From NCBI GenBank assembly GCA_032718475.1, contig JAUCBJ010002180.1:1-31073 (forward strand): a stretch of DNA of 31,073 nucleotides, in the 5' to 3' direction. A program made the translations under genes and the position numbers. The DNA comes from Nemertoderma westbladi. Its lineage: Eukaryota; Xenacoelomorpha; Nemertodermatida; Nemertodermatidae. Positions 1 to 10,695 of this stretch are shown here, piece after piece. Each line of letters opens with the position of its first letter. Within the stretch, counting starts at the first letter, position 1. The notes under the pieces were generated by a model. The model was not told the origin of the DNA and searched no databases. It worked only from the letters and a program-made list of their open reading frames with translations.

Positions 1-1162
1 AATAAACATTGTGTATTATTAACATAATTTTTGTATGCCCGGAGGATGGGGGGTATTCTTACTAATGTGACAGAGGGGGCCGAGCCGAGCTTGCGTGACA
101 TACTTTATTGAGGCTCCCAAACTACTGTATGCCCTACAGTTAGCGTTATGTCCCCGTGTGTTTATTTACCCCACTTCTTTCTTCTTCAAAATAAATATCT
201 TGACTGTATAAAGTTACTTTGCAATATTGTGTGTAAACTTAACTGTGTGAACTTAGCGCCATTATTTACCATTTATTCCGTTTTACTCAGTGTCAGTATA
301 GGTTAGCGGGAGTATTTCATTAATAGATACTGACAAGTAAATAATCTTGTATAATAATTTGTGTTTGCTGTTGAGATTGTTAACACTTTCTTCTGAATTA
401 ATATTTGCAGTGTTCAGCGCAAAGTTACTATCGACATAATGTCGCGACAAACTAATACATGAGGTTATTTTTTCGTGTGTAAGAACTAAGTTCTGCCTAT
501 ACGGCTGGTGTTAAATACCTTTCAACCAGAGACTGACTTTTTCACTTACATCTATAAAATACGTTACTGCGATGCGTGCAGGGTGTTCTTTTTTTTATAC
601 AGGTTCAATTTTGGTGTAACTAAACTGATTTACACCCCCAAACTTTTTTGTACTCTAATATAACTCTCCTTGATTTTCACTTCGACTGCCATTACAGACA
701 GTAACATTTGTGTCGAATTTTTTTTTTTATTCTAAACTTAATCTCACCTACTAACTGTCGTACTGTGTTGCGATTTGCTATTTAGGTAGGAGTACGAGGA
801 CTAGTGACGTAGGAGTCAGTTTCTTACGTTTTTTTTTACAAGCGTTTGGAAATACTCTATTTCTGCATTAATTTCCATCATTTTCTTAATTTCTTGGTAC
901 CAACTGACTAACAAAATAATATCACTTGAATGAACACACAGTCTTATACGATTATCAAACTGCTATTATTTTCTTTCTCAATATCCAAATTGTTAACTAT
1001 TTTATACGTAAGTTTATGTTATCTATTCCCAAAACAATATTTAACTAATTAACTATGTTAGCACCGATAATTTGATTATTGATGTAGTTCCACGTTTTCT
1101 AGGGTCGTATTTTATTTGATCAGATCATGAATAAACTGACTCTTACTGATTATAATTATTTA

Positions 1163-1291
1163 TTATATGGGAAAATAAGTATAACTTTTTTTCACTATTC
1201 TCTAGGCATTTTATTTACCGAACGCCAGCGAAGTTAATAAAGGGTCGAGAGAATATTGAAAAAGAAATGTTCTACGTTTTTTCCCATGTAA
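1163..1291. repeat. imperfect inverted repeat, MITE-like
   Basis: Arms at about 1163-1203 and 1248-1291 pair imperfectly. The outer ends read TTATATGGGAAAA and, inverted, TTTTCCCATGTAA, and the inner ends read ATTCTCT and AGAGAAT. The spacer is about 45 bases. The size and terminal pairing fit a tiny non-autonomous DNA element, but no target duplication is clear. Confidence 0.4.
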
Positions 1292-1722
1292 TACGTTATT
1301 TTATTCTTAAATTGGTACTTTTTTGTTGCTAAATTCTTTAATAAAAGATAGAGCGATAGTGTTACAAAATAAATTGAAATGTCGGATTAGGCCTATTTTT
1401 TACTATATTGCTTTCCCTAGTTACTGCAATTCAAATTATTGTACTCTTCAAATCCTGATGCTGTCTTATTCAATGTTAAATAGTTTAGTGTTCTCGAATA
1501 ATTATTACGTAACTAGAGAGCCGCTTAACCACATAAACCAATATTTGATATTGAGTTCCGTTTTGGAGTTCGCCTTGCAGACAATAAATTTGCAATAACT
1601 TGAGTGTGTGCATGGATTGGATTTAGCATAAATTATATGCAAACCTTTTCTACGTCGATGCCATTTACAAACACAGATAATGTAATAAAATTTAAGAAAT
1701 TCCACCAAAAATATTTTATTAT

Positions 1723-1846
1723 AGTTTTTCGCCGGAAATATAAAGTAAAATCAATGCAATATTGCAATCCTATGGTTTACTTTTTTCCCGATGGAAAAAA
1801 GTGTAACATTTTCTCCCGATTTGGGGATATATTCGAGCGAAAAACT
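1723..1846. repeat. nested inverted repeats
   Basis: Outer 10-base arms AGTTTTTCGC (1723-1732) and GCGAAAAACT (1837-1846) enclose an inner hairpin. In the hairpin, TTACTTTTTTCC (1777-1788) pairs with GGAAAAAAGTGTAA (1793-1806) around a 4-base loop. This could be a small foldback element or a chance structure in AT-rich DNA. Confidence 0.35.
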
Positions 1847-2566
1847 AAAAATTTAAGAATAAAAATTATATTTACTTACATTGTATTTTTTTGCACTCCA
1901 TATTTTCTGTTTTATTGGTTTATTTAAGCTGTTTGTACGATTGTATTATAGACTGTATTGCGTGAGTTTTGGTAATGGGAGTGTTGGTGGTTTGGTATAA
2001 ATTCTATTATAGTGTATTTTTTAGCGTATACGATTATTCCAATTTGTTAATAAATATTGATTTATATCTACTTAATTAACAATCTTAATTGTTCTTATTT
2101 CAATAATAATAATGGGTTCATTCTAAATTTAACACTTAAAATTTACTTACATACATTTTGAATGGGAAATGCCTCAATAATGTTCGCAAACCAGCTTTGA
2201 TTTTATTAAGATTCGGTTGAGGATCGAGTACTTTTGATGAAACAAAGTTTAAATTAATAATTACATAAACACCGCCACACGGGGTAGATTATTGATAAAG
2301 CAGAACAGAAGAAACCGGATAACTGTGCACGGAATAAATTAATAATAAAACGTACTTATATTATTGGGTTGGGGTAGGATAGATTTTCGATAACATTTCC
2401 TTAAAAACGGTTAGGGGGGGGATATCACCCTCATCCCACCCCTACGGTGTTTTCTTATTTTGTACATGTCTCCAATGTGGTTGAAAAATGCTTAGAAAAC
2501 GATATACCATCGAAAAGAGAATCATCATAAGTATAGGCCTACATAAAAATTTGAAAAAAAAATTTT

Positions 2567-2583
2567 GGCGCCCCCTAGCGGCC
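2567..2583 (-). promoter_or_regulatory. CTCF-like motif
   Basis: On the minus strand the word GGCCGCTAGGGGGCGCC fits the bilaterian CTCF core (CCRCYAGGGGGCGC type). It is a GC-rich island in a strongly AT-rich stretch. This is a single motif match with no supporting context; the word also occurs inside repeats in many genomes. Confidence 0.25.
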
Positions 2584-3533
2584 TGAGTGAGATTTTAGAA
2601 AATTTAACTAAAAAGACTATTCCGTTATTTTCCATTTTTATTCTCCGTTTATTTTTATCTTATGTTTCACCCAATTTTTATATTTTCGTTTTCAACTTCC
2701 GATAATTGGTAATTTTGTAAAAAAAAATCAATATTTTTTAAACACTTGAAAAACCCATGTTTTTTTTTAATTTTACATTCAAAAAAAGGGGAAATATTAT
2801 GTAAGAAAAGTGTTTGAAATTTATTTATTGAAGCTTATGAAATTATCATTCATATAAAGCAAAAAATTTTCAAAAAACGGTTAAGAAATGGTAGATGAGT
2901 AGTATTTTTCGTGCGAAATTGCCTGTATAATTAGTTAATAGTGTCTGACGGGAAGGAAGCACACCACCGAGCGAAAATTTAATTTGCGGGTTTTTTCGGC
3001 ATCGCTGATTTCATTTCCGATATCAGTTTTAATTTTTGGTGTAATCTAGTCTGTCCGTTCATCGGTCGGTTGTCTATCTGTCTGTCTTGCATTTCGAGAG
3101 CCCTAGTTACCACAGCCAGTTTGTTAATTAGTGTTTGAATATTACAATTAACATTGTAACGAATTTATAGTGGCAGGTAATGGACAGAGGAGATACTAGC
3201 CTATGATTGGCTAACCGTCTTCCAGCATACTCTTCTCGAAGAGGTGGCAAAATTAATTTTTTTGCATTCCAAAGATACCGTAGTTCCCAGTTCCGCTCAC
3301 TTCTTCTGCAGTACTGCTGTACTGTATGAAATGAAATATGTCTGTATTTTGTATAAATTTTCTGAGCCATCCCATCTAGACACTTCACCACTTTGCTACT
3401 TCACACACTTTGTCATCCTTACCGGGAGTCCAGCACCGGTACTGCATTACTGATTACCGGTAACTACTGTTGTACTGAAATACAGAAATATTCTGTCCGA
3501 TCCGTAGAACAGGCATCTTTCGCCAATGCTGCA

Positions 3534-4115
3534 ATGGCCAGTTTGCAACCATCAGGGCACCGGCGCTTCATTTCAATACTTAACCGCACAACATTGTCGC
3601 CGCAAGACCAGCTCATCGTCGCTCAGTCTATGTGCAACAGTGTATATACCCAGAGAACCCTGTACGACGCAAATTATTCCACCAATCAAGCGTTTGCGGC
3701 CTACCATTTAAAGAATAAATTATTATCGTCTATCCGTACGATTAATGACAATGCTTCCGATAGCAGCGCCAGCGAGCCGTCAGATTTATCCAGTGACGCC
3801 GAGTCTGTCAGCGATGGCGATGTAGGCCTACCCCTACCGGTGCGGGAAGCACCTCGTTTACTTCGCAATAAAACAACGCCTGTCATTGACTACCGGTACC
3901 GGATGTCGCCACCTCGTGCCATCTGGTCTGCAGGAGATGTGAAGCAAATGGAACTTCTCTTTAGTGTCTATCTTACAGGAGGAGAAAGAGTTGAGCGAAA
4001 GACGTTGGACAATAAACTTGAAGAAGCTGTTAAATATTTTCGAGGAAAAAACAAAGAACAAATCTATGCAAAGTTTACTCGAATGAAACGCAATGTAAGG
4101 ATGGGCCTTGTGTAA
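3534..4115 (+). CDS. Myb/SANT-like domain protein (hypothetical)
   Basis: This is an uninterrupted 193-codon frame from the first ATG (3534); the frame stays open upstream to 3393 but without an ATG. Residues 1-70 are mixed and partly helical. Residues 71-96 are a serine/aspartate-rich acidic linker. Residues 130-190 resemble a Myb/SANT-like helix bundle: IWSAGDVKQMELLF begins with a tryptophan and has hydrophobic residues spaced as in helix 1, and KNKEQIYAKFTRMKR resembles the third, DNA-recognition helix. Proteins of this build occur as host regulators and as accessory proteins of Harbinger-type DNA transposons. Base composition is more balanced than in the flanks, which supports real coding. 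No transposase is present nearby. It could also be the last exon of a spliced gene or a retrocopy. The function is not known; the domain call rests on pattern only. Confidence 0.5.
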   Translation: MASLQPSGHRRFISILNRTTLSPQDQLIVAQSMCNSVYTQRTLYDANYSTNQAFAAYHLKNKLLSSIRTINDNASDSSASEPSDLSSDAESVSDGDVGLPLPVREAPRLLRNKTTPVIDYRYRMSPPRAIWSAGDVKQMELLFSVYLTGGERVERKTLDNKLEEAVKYFRGKNKEQIYAKFTRMKRNVRMGLV

Positions 4116-4384
4116 TCTTACTGTATTACTTTATTTTTACTTTATTTTGTTACCGTCCACATCACCGCAGGGAAATTATTTAGTTTTGTTTTCTTAGATG
4201 TTTTTTAATTATGTTAATTATTGAAAACTTGTTTTTATATTTTAATTCTTAAAATTCATAATGATGTAGTGACGTAGTGTACAGCACGCCTCTGTTACAG
4301 TGTACCGGTATTAATATACTGGGCCTACTAGTGTATTTTATTCTACCGCTGCGGTGCTTCTTATTACAGTAGGCAGGTAGGGCC
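4116..4384. other. non-coding spacer after the Myb-like ORF
   Basis: This AT-rich stretch has no ORF. It contains poly-T tracts and copies of the words TAGGCCTA and TACCGGTA that recur through the window. There is no clear AATAAA polyadenylation signal on the plus strand close behind the ORF. Confidence 0.4.
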
Positions 4385-5129
4385 TACACCATGTCCCAGA
4401 ATATATTGTCGTAATTCAGTGACACCCCCCCCCCCCCCCCCTAATTTTTCTTCAAATCTTAATGAGATTGCATGAAATTTCAAACAGAGATAGTTTCACC
4501 TCCCGACCACAGACTGGGTGAGCCAGAATTTTTATTGTTGCTTTCAATCTTTAGCTACAAGCGTTTAAAAAAAGTGTCTCCAGCGATATTATACCAGTTA
4601 CACCGCAGTTATTCTCCTACCTTATAGCTGTTTTTTGTACCAATGGAAAGGTGGCCCTGCAAGGATTCCAAATATGTAACACAATTTGAATTTCGTTGAA
4701 AAATAGCTGAGATATGGGCGTTCAAATGTTGCATGGTTTTGCACCGGCGCGAGGCTATTATATTCTATTTAATAAATAAACCATATTCTGGAACACTTTT
4801 TAAATGTATGAATAGCTACATAATAGTATGATTAAAGATGTAATGCATTGTTGCCCAGCTACGTATTTGGATAAACAAAATATTCCAGAATATGATGCAT
4901 TTATTAAATAGAATATAATAGCCTCGCGCAGGTGCAAAACCATGCAACATTTGAACGCCCATATCTCAATTATATTTCAACGAAATTCAAATAGTGTTAC
5001 GTATTTGGAATCCTTGCAGGGCCACCTTTCCATTGGTACAAACAAACAGCTATAAGGTAGAAGAATAACTGCGGTGTAACTGGTGTAATATCGGTGGAGA
5101 CACTTTTTTAAAACACTTGTAGCTAAAGA
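4385..5129. repeat. foldback element with about 250-bp inverted arms
   Basis: The left arm (about 4548-4794) and right arm (about 4882-5129) are long imperfect inverted repeats. Landmarks are TTTAGCTACAAG against CTTGTAGCTAAA at the outside and CATATTCTGGAA against TTCCAGAATATG at the inside. The loop is about 90 bases. A possible outer terminus is TACACCATGTCCC at 4385, followed by a 17-base C run (4425-4441). No ORF is present. It looks like a non-autonomous DNA element. The family is not certain; the TA at the start of the terminus would fit a TA target site of the Tc1/mariner type. Confidence 0.6.
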
Positions 5130-5485
5130 GGTGTATATAAGTAATTTTTCACAATAATTATTTGATACGAGTTGTATAGTATTAGTAGAATATAGGAATA
5201 ATTTTCTAGTTAATTGTTAAATGAAACGTTATGCAGTATGTAATCTTTTAGTTTAAGTTTTTAGTTTGAGTTATCTTTTTCTAATAATAAATGTTTACAT
5301 CCTTGGTGTAAAGTAAAGTAATAAAGTCTCATAACACTTTTCAGCGTTATGTATTACTCTGAGACGGATAGTCTTTATGTACCGAGCAAACGCGGTGAGG
5401 TAGGTTTACACTTTACATTCATAAACTAAGGTCTTTTAAACACCGAATAGTGCCCTTTTCTCTCCATAAAATTATCCAAACCAAA
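5130..5485. other. spacer between related foldback copies
   Basis: AT-rich sequence without an ORF; it holds no structure that I can support. Confidence 0.4.
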
Positions 5486-5828
5486 TACACCACGTCCCGG
5501 AATATAGTGTCGTAATGGACCCGCCCTACCCCCCTACTATAGAATCAAATTGGTTTAAAGTTATTAAATATTGGTATTGCATTGTTGCCAAGCTACATGA
5601 GATAAAGAATTAATTTTGTGTATTATGTATTAAATAGAATAAATGGCCTGCAGGGAAAGCAAATTAATGCAACATTCGAATGCCCGAATCTCTCAGCTAT
5701 TTCCCAACTAAATTCAAATATTTTTACATATTTGAAATCCTTGCACGGCCAGGTTTCCATTGCTACCAACAAACTACTATAAGGTCGAATAATAACTACA
5801 ATACGACTGGTGCAACATCAGATTTAAA
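5486..5828. repeat. diverged half copy of the same foldback family
   Basis: It starts with TACACCACGTCCCGGAATAT, a close variant of the terminus at 4385. From about 5575 it resembles the loop and right arm of the 4385-5129 element (CATTGTTGCC, then ATTAAATAGAATA, GCAACATT, GAATGCCC, GAAATCCTTGCA, TTTCCATTG). It is in direct orientation to that right arm and clearly more diverged. The complementary left arm is missing. Confidence 0.5.
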
Positions 5829-6069
5829 AATTAATTTAAAATGTAACCAATATGCCAAAGTATATATGTAACACTAACAGTCTATTAGGTCACTGTCACT
5901 TTTAAGCGGCAAAAAGCGCAACTTTTATGCGAAATTTTAAAGTTAGTCAAATAGGCAAGTACCTTATATCATTCGATAACGTTTTTCGTGCTGAAAACCA
6001 ATCTGATAATAAAACGTAAGTTGATTCAGGTTGTGGAAAGTTATTGAGCTAAAACTACAATTTTTACCC

Positions 6070-6406
6070 AAAGTCTACAAATTTTCATGTAGAACGTGAT
6101 ATTAAATTCCAAAGTCTACAGTTTGGAGACAGGGGGGAAACTGGACGCAAATTCCATCTTGGCGAATTAATATCCCGCCTCATGTTAAATTCTCATTTTA
6201 GGGAAAGGAGCAGGTTACAGTGGCACGTTATTTTAACGAAAACAATAAACAATATAGAACATGTTACAGTTTTATTTTTGAGAGTAATGATCTGTTATTT
6301 GCGTCCAATTTCCCCTGGAGTGGGATTTATTTTTATTGCGTCCAGTTTTCCCCCTATCTGACATTTTGATGTAGACTTTGGATATACCATCGACTCAAAG
6401 TCTACA
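6070..6406. repeat. short foldback repeat with AAAGTCTACA motifs
   Basis: AAAGTCTACA occurs at 6070 and 6111, inverted at 6370, and again at 6397. Between them, CAGGGGGGAAACTGGACGC (about 6130-6148) is inverted as GCGTCCAGTTTTCCCCCTA (6338-6356). A third related GCGTCCAATTTCCCC word lies at 6301. Arms of about 45 bases flank a loop of about 190 bases. It has no coding content and is a MITE candidate. Confidence 0.45.
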
Positions 6407-6564
6407 AAACTTATGTCTAAGTTATATTTCACAGTTGGTTACTCCAGTAATTCTCTGTCTACATTATATTTGGAAAGCTTTAGTAAAGTAATAACATACA
6501 CTTTCTATCTCAAAGCAGATTATTTTACAAAACTCTGTACAACTCCACCACGGATGTTTCCGCA

Positions 6565-7992
6565 TTGGATAATTCCGTTTTCGTAAATGAAATAATTATC
6601 TCTGACAATTCCATCCCGGTATCTCATCCACAAGAAGTCCCACAAGAAATGAAAACAAATAAGTTGGTGCCAGTTCCCAAGAAGGGCAACCTAACACTCT
6701 ATGGTTCTTTTCGGGGAATCTCATTGATCTCGATTGCTGCAAAGCTATACAATAGGATTCTATTAAATCGCATCAGGGATCCCATTGAGAGACTGCTCCG
6801 TGGAAATCAGAATGGGTTCCGTAAAGGTCGTGGGACCATGGAGCCCATTTTGGCACTTAGAAGGATAATTGAAGAATTTTCAAAAAAGAAAGACAGGCAT
6901 CTGGCTGTTATCTTTGTTGACTTCTTCAAGGCCTTTGATTCAGTCTCTCGCTCACGTATGTTCAGCATACTTTCATTATATGGGATTCCTGATGAAATTA
7001 TTGCAGCAATCAGATCAGTATACGATGGTTCGACAACATTTGTGTCTACTGTTGACGGTGACACAGAACCATTTGAAGTGTTATGGGGCGTCCTCCAAGG
7101 AGACACACTTGCACCATTCTTGTTCATTATTGTGGTTGACTATGTTCTACGCATGTCCTTAGATCATCATAATGATGATGGGGTGATGATAACTCCGCCT
7201 ACTGGCTCCAGAAGTCGAGGAAATCCTGCCAAGTACCTAACTGATCTAGACTATGCTGATGACTTAGGAGTACTCTCAGAATCATTAGAGGGTGCCCAAC
7301 GGCTCCTCAGCTCATTAGAACATGCTGCATCTAGTGTTGGTCTTTTTATTAACTCCAGAAAGACCAAAATTTTGACAGTTAACTTTGAAAGTCCTCAGCA
7401 AGTCTCTGATCGGATGAGCATAAGCTCAAAGGATGGTATGCTTGAGCATGTGGACGACTTCTGTTACCTGGGATCATGGATCCGGAAGTCAGGTGAGGAC
7501 CTTCGAATACGTAAGGGAAAGGCATGGGCAGCCTTGAATAGGCTTTCCAGGATTTGGAAGTCACCGAGAATTCATCGGAAACTTAAGGTCCGATTATTTA
7601 GAGCAGCAGTAGTTCCAGTACTCCTCTACGGGAGTCCATGCTGGGCTCTAACTGCTGAGGACACCAAATCTCTGGATGGCACATTCACAAGAATGCTACG
7701 CCGGGTTCATTGTGTCAAGTACAATGCACACATCTCCAACCAGACACTATATAACATTGGAGGTGTCTCATTGGTTCCCTCAAGCTTGACACTAGAACAA
7801 AATCGCCTCCGCTTTGCAGGACATTGCTTTCGCCGTGAGGACCAGCCAGTGCATAATCTTCTCCTTTGGCAGCCTCATGGAGCGAATAAGCATGGTGGAC
7901 AGCCCATGACTTTCTTGAGACGCATCTTAAAGGACACTGGCCTTGAAAATGCGGATGGGGCCGCCATTTCGCTTATTTCTGCGGAAAACTGA
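6565..7992 (+). CDS. non-LTR reverse transcriptase, partial
   Basis: The open frame runs 475 codons; its start codon is TTG, and roughly the first 24 and last 12 residues lie outside the LINE. The core is a reverse transcriptase: fingers motif KLVPVPKKGN (residues 33-42), motif A FVDFFKAFDSV with the catalytic aspartate near 119, motif B GVLQGDTLAPF (175-185), motif C YADD (230-233) and motif D SRKTKIL. A thumb/connection region with HCVKYNAH follows. The endonuclease half is missing. All visible catalytic residues are intact and there is no stop, unlike the copy in LINE B, so this is the better-preserved palm. As it stands it has no proper start and ends in antisense Gypsy sequence, so it is a dead fragment. 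The clade is not assigned from sequence alone. Confidence 0.75.
   Translation: MDNSVFVNEIIISDNSIPVSHPQEVPQEMKTNKLVPVPKKGNLTLYGSFRGISLISIAAKLYNRILLNRIRDPIERLLRGNQNGFRKGRGTMEPILALRRIIEEFSKKKDRHLAVIFVDFFKAFDSVSRSRMFSILSLYGIPDEIIAAIRSVYDGSTTFVSTVDGDTEPFEVLWGVLQGDTLAPFLFIIVVDYVLRMSLDHHNDDGVMITPPTGSRSRGNPAKYLTDLDYADDLGVLSESLEGAQRLLSSLEHAASSVGLFINSRKTKILTVNFESPQQVSDRMSISSKDGMLEHVDDFCYLGSWIRKSGEDLRIRKGKAWAALNRLSRIWKSPRIHRKLKVRLFRAAVVPVLLYGSPCWALTAEDTKSLDGTFTRMLRRVHCVKYNAHISNQTLYNIGGVSLVPSSLTLEQNRLRFAGHCFRREDQPVHNLLLWQPHGANKHGGQPMTFLRRILKDTGLENADGAAISLISAEN
6636..7957 (+). mobile_element. non-LTR retrotransposon fragment (LINE A)
   Basis: It is nearly identical to LINE B from about 13039 to 14228, but LINE A keeps about 135 bases that LINE B has lost. 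It is cut at both ends: the 5' break falls at the start of the reverse transcriptase palm, and the 3' break at 7957 lies inside the coding region, directly against Ty3/Gypsy sequence. Ordinary 5'-truncated LINE insertion does not remove the 3' end, so rearrangement after insertion is likely. No target duplication was found. Confidence 0.8.
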
Positions 7993-9136
7993 GCCAGCTG
8001 CTGAACAAGACCCATAAACGACCTGAGTTCGGTGCGGTTTGTGGGTGCCGGGAAATTTTCTATTGCACTAATTTTTGCTGGATCAGCTTTAGTTCCTTCT
8101 TTTGAAATAATAAATCCGCCGAATTTGACTGCATCTTTTGCAAAATCAAATTCATTTGGGTTCACCGTTATTTTATTTTTATGACACCGTTCTAGAATAT
8201 CACATATTCTAGAAATATGATCTTTTAAACCCAAATCGGCTATTACAATCCCGTCCACCAATCTATGAACATTATCTATACCCGATAATGCTATATCAAC
8301 CCGTAGGTTATACAAATCGCCCGTGCTAATATAGCCCATGGGCGCTCGATTAAAAACGAATCGTCCCCATGGAGTAATAAAGCACGTTAAGTCCTTCGAC
8401 TCAGGATGCATTGGCACCTGCCAATAAGCAGTTTTGACGTCCAATGTTGAAAAATATCTAAATGTAAAAAGAGTCCGGTGCGATTTCTGAAATGGTGAAC
8501 TACTATGGTGTACAATACGCTTAACCTGACGATTCAAATTCATCAGGTCAACACACACCCTGATGTCTCCGTCTGGTTTGGGTACCACCACTATAGGGTG
8601 GCACCACGCTGTGGGTCTGTCACCCACTGGTTCTATGATTCCCTTGGCTGAAAGTGAGTCTAATTCTTTTTTAACTTCATCACGTTTTGCATACGCAATT
8701 TTTCTCGCTCTATGTACGGCAAAAGGTTTACAGTTGTCTTTCAGCTCAATTCGCAAAGGATCACCAATAATTTCGCCTGTCATTGTTTTCAATTCAGAAT
8801 TACTGTAACATTGAACACTGAGGAATAAATGTTAATCAGTTTTATACGGATAGAATTCATCTGGTAATTCAATGGATTTTCCGGGATGTCGTGTATCCAA
8901 GTTTTTCGAGCTGATTTTTCAAATAATGCCGGCTCGTTACAAACATTAGCACTATTTCTTGCAGTGGAACAACATTTTATTTCTTTCTCAGTTTCACTGG
9001 TATATATGTAAGGCAAAGGGTTTGGCCAGTCACGGTGAATAAGCCGTAGTGCTTTACAGGTTTCACGTGACAAATACAGAAAGGGTATATCACAAATAAT
9101 AATTTCGTCCAATTTCTGTACCCCTTCCAAAGTTAT
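7958..9136 (-). pseudogene. Ty3/Gypsy pol: protease tail and reverse transcriptase, broken
   Basis: From 9136 the minus strand encodes the post-protease linker (IICDIPFLYLSRETCKAL), then, after a frameshift near 8800-8815, a Ty3/Gypsy reverse transcriptase (about 8792 to 7958). Visible parts are the substrate-side motif RVCVDLMNLN, the first catalytic aspartate in FSTLDVKTAYWQ, and the connection region LRSFMGLVQQLAQFSAEI. The YVDD box has decayed to LVDG, losing the second aspartate, so the enzyme is inactive. The normal FGL around APMG is also altered. Gypsy sequence stops abruptly at 7958 against LINE A, so RNase H, integrase and the 3' LTR are absent. It continues the Gypsy pieces at 10563-10695, 14351-14484 and 30526-30854. 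Confidence 0.85.
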
Positions 9137-9144
9137 ATATACAG
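9137..9144. repeat. 8-bp target duplication, left
   Basis: ATATACAG here is repeated at 10555-10562 on the other side of the foldback element. Taking one copy as the original site makes the Gypsy minus-strand frame continuous (LYTV then YITLEG). Confidence 0.85.
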
Positions 9145-10554
9145 TAGGGCGGTGCGTTTTTTACTTTTTTTCGATTTCATTGTTCTACCGGTGCACAAAA
9201 GTTGCCAAATGGTAAAAAAATAAGGCAAAAAAAAATTCTTTAAATTTCGTCTATGTCTTCACGGATCCCAAGAGGGTTGAAATTTTGTGCCATCGCGATG
9301 CACCATAATGAAATTTATAACAATATAACACATTGATGAAAGATCAATGACTGAAAAAAGAACTTCCTGCATGCATCAAATGTCATCAAATGGGTCCAAA
9401 CTTAGTTAGATACCAAAATTTTAACTTTTGGATCAAGGGAAGTTGTGCCACAGGCACATGACCAGAACCTACTCTTTGGCGCAAGTGATGATTATTCTCA
9501 ATTTTGGTGATAGACAACGTTTAGTTCTCCTACGGCATTATTATTATGCTCATCAGAACCGCAATGACCGACTTAGTGGGGGTAGACACCATCAAAACAA
9601 GCATAGAGCGAATATTTCTTGAAATATTACAGAAAATGTTAAGTACGGCACAAGTCAACATTACTGCCTTGATGATTTATAGACAAATACACAAAAATGT
9701 TACTTTTAATTATCTTAAGGCATCAAAAATATACACATCACTGCAACAAATTGATTAAGTGTATACAGAGACCTTCAAAATTAAAGAGTAGTACATAATT
9801 CACTATAGTTTTTGTACAAAATGTGTGGAATGGGTCAACTCAATATCAAGTAGTAATTGGTGGACATAGTCTTGACATTTTGTAAAATAACTCAAGAACT
9901 AATGACTATACTCTTATTTTTGAAGGTGTCTTCACCCACTATATCGATCATTTCTGTGATGTGTCTATTTTTTGATTCCTTGAGATAATTCAAAATATCA
10001 TTTATTGTGTATTTGTCCATATCACATCAAGGCGGTAATGTAGACTTGTGCCATACTTCACATTTTCTGCGATATCTCAAGAACTATTCGCTCTACGTTT
10101 GTTTTGAAGGTGTCTACCCCCACTAAATCGGCCATTGCGGTTCTAATGAGTATAATATGAATGCAGTAGGAGAACTCAAAGTTGGCCATCGCGAAAATTG
10201 AGAATAATTATCACTTGCGCCAAGTGGTAGGTTCTGGCCATGTGCCTGTGGCACTAGTTCCCTTGACCCAAAAGTTAAAATTTTGGTATCTAACTAAGTT
10301 TGGACCCATTTGATGACATTTGATGCATGCAGGAAGTTCTTTTTTGAGTCATTGATCTTTCATCAATGTGTTATATTGTTATAAATTTCATTATGGTGCA
10401 TCGCGATGGCACAAAATTTCAACCCTCTTGGGATCCGTGAAGATTTAGATGAAATTTAAAGAATTTTTTTTTGCCTTATATTTTTACCATTTGGCAACTT
10501 TTGTGCACCGGTAAAACGATGAAATCGAAAAAAAGTAAAAAACGCACCGCCCTA
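9145..10554. mobile_element. hAT-like foldback element, 1.4 kb
   Basis: The ends are perfect inverted repeats, TAGGGCGGTGCG and CGCACCGCCCTA, flanked by an 8-bp duplication ATATACAG. The inverted arms are very long: about 9145-9800 pairs with about 9925-10554 with scattered mismatches, leaving a centre of about 120 bases. Each arm also carries an internal diverged duplication: CTCAAGAACTA followed by GAAGGTGTCT occurs near 9891-9932 and again near 10076-10115. There is no transposase; the small open frames inside are not convincing. An 8-bp duplication is typical of hAT elements, so this is probably a non-autonomous hAT foldback moved in trans. Confidence 0.85.
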
Positions 10555-10562
10555 ATATACAG
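10555..10562. repeat. 8-bp target duplication, right
   Basis: ATATACAG, matching 9137-9144. Confidence 0.85.
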
Positions 10563-10695
10563 TATAGAGAAAAATACGGCCAATTTGTTTAATTGGATGG
10601 CCATTGATATTTAGTAAACGGTCATTGCTGGGTTCGAGCAAGTTGGCCTGATCGATACCCAACTTATTTAAAAATTGTTTCCCTGCTACTGTACG
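10563..10695 (-). pseudogene. Ty3/Gypsy protease fragment
   Basis: On the minus strand this reads DRTVAGKQFLNKLGI and then INGHPIKQIGRIFLYT, the middle and flap-side part of a Ty3/Gypsy aspartic protease. It joins the DT(G) active-site segment at 14351-14484 when LINE B is removed, and the linker at 9136 when the hAT-like element is removed. It is 133 bases long and open throughout. Confidence 0.75.

Larger units (their letters stand above)
1..3533. other. AT-rich non-coding region
   Basis: I see no convincing gene here. The open frames present are short, start at non-ATG codons or lack any recognisable motif, and their composition is that of AT-rich spacer. It holds several poly-T and poly-A tracts, short inverted repeats listed separately, a tetranucleotide-like TCTG stretch near 3070-3090 and one CTCF-like word. 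The first 300 bases could be the edge of another repeat, but no boundary can be defined from this window alone. Confidence 0.6.

Noticed and set aside
1323-1927. Open frames of 91 and 107 codons on the plus strand
   Set aside because: The first starts at TTG and both are AT-rich, with no domain pattern and overlap with inverted repeats; they look like chance frames.
3128-3391. Minus-strand 87-codon frame before the Myb-like ORF
   Set aside because: No recognisable motif and low-complexity ends; not supported as a gene.
9428-9758. Small plus-strand frames inside the hAT-like foldback
   Set aside because: Their sequence is constrained by the inverted arms and they show no transposase motif.
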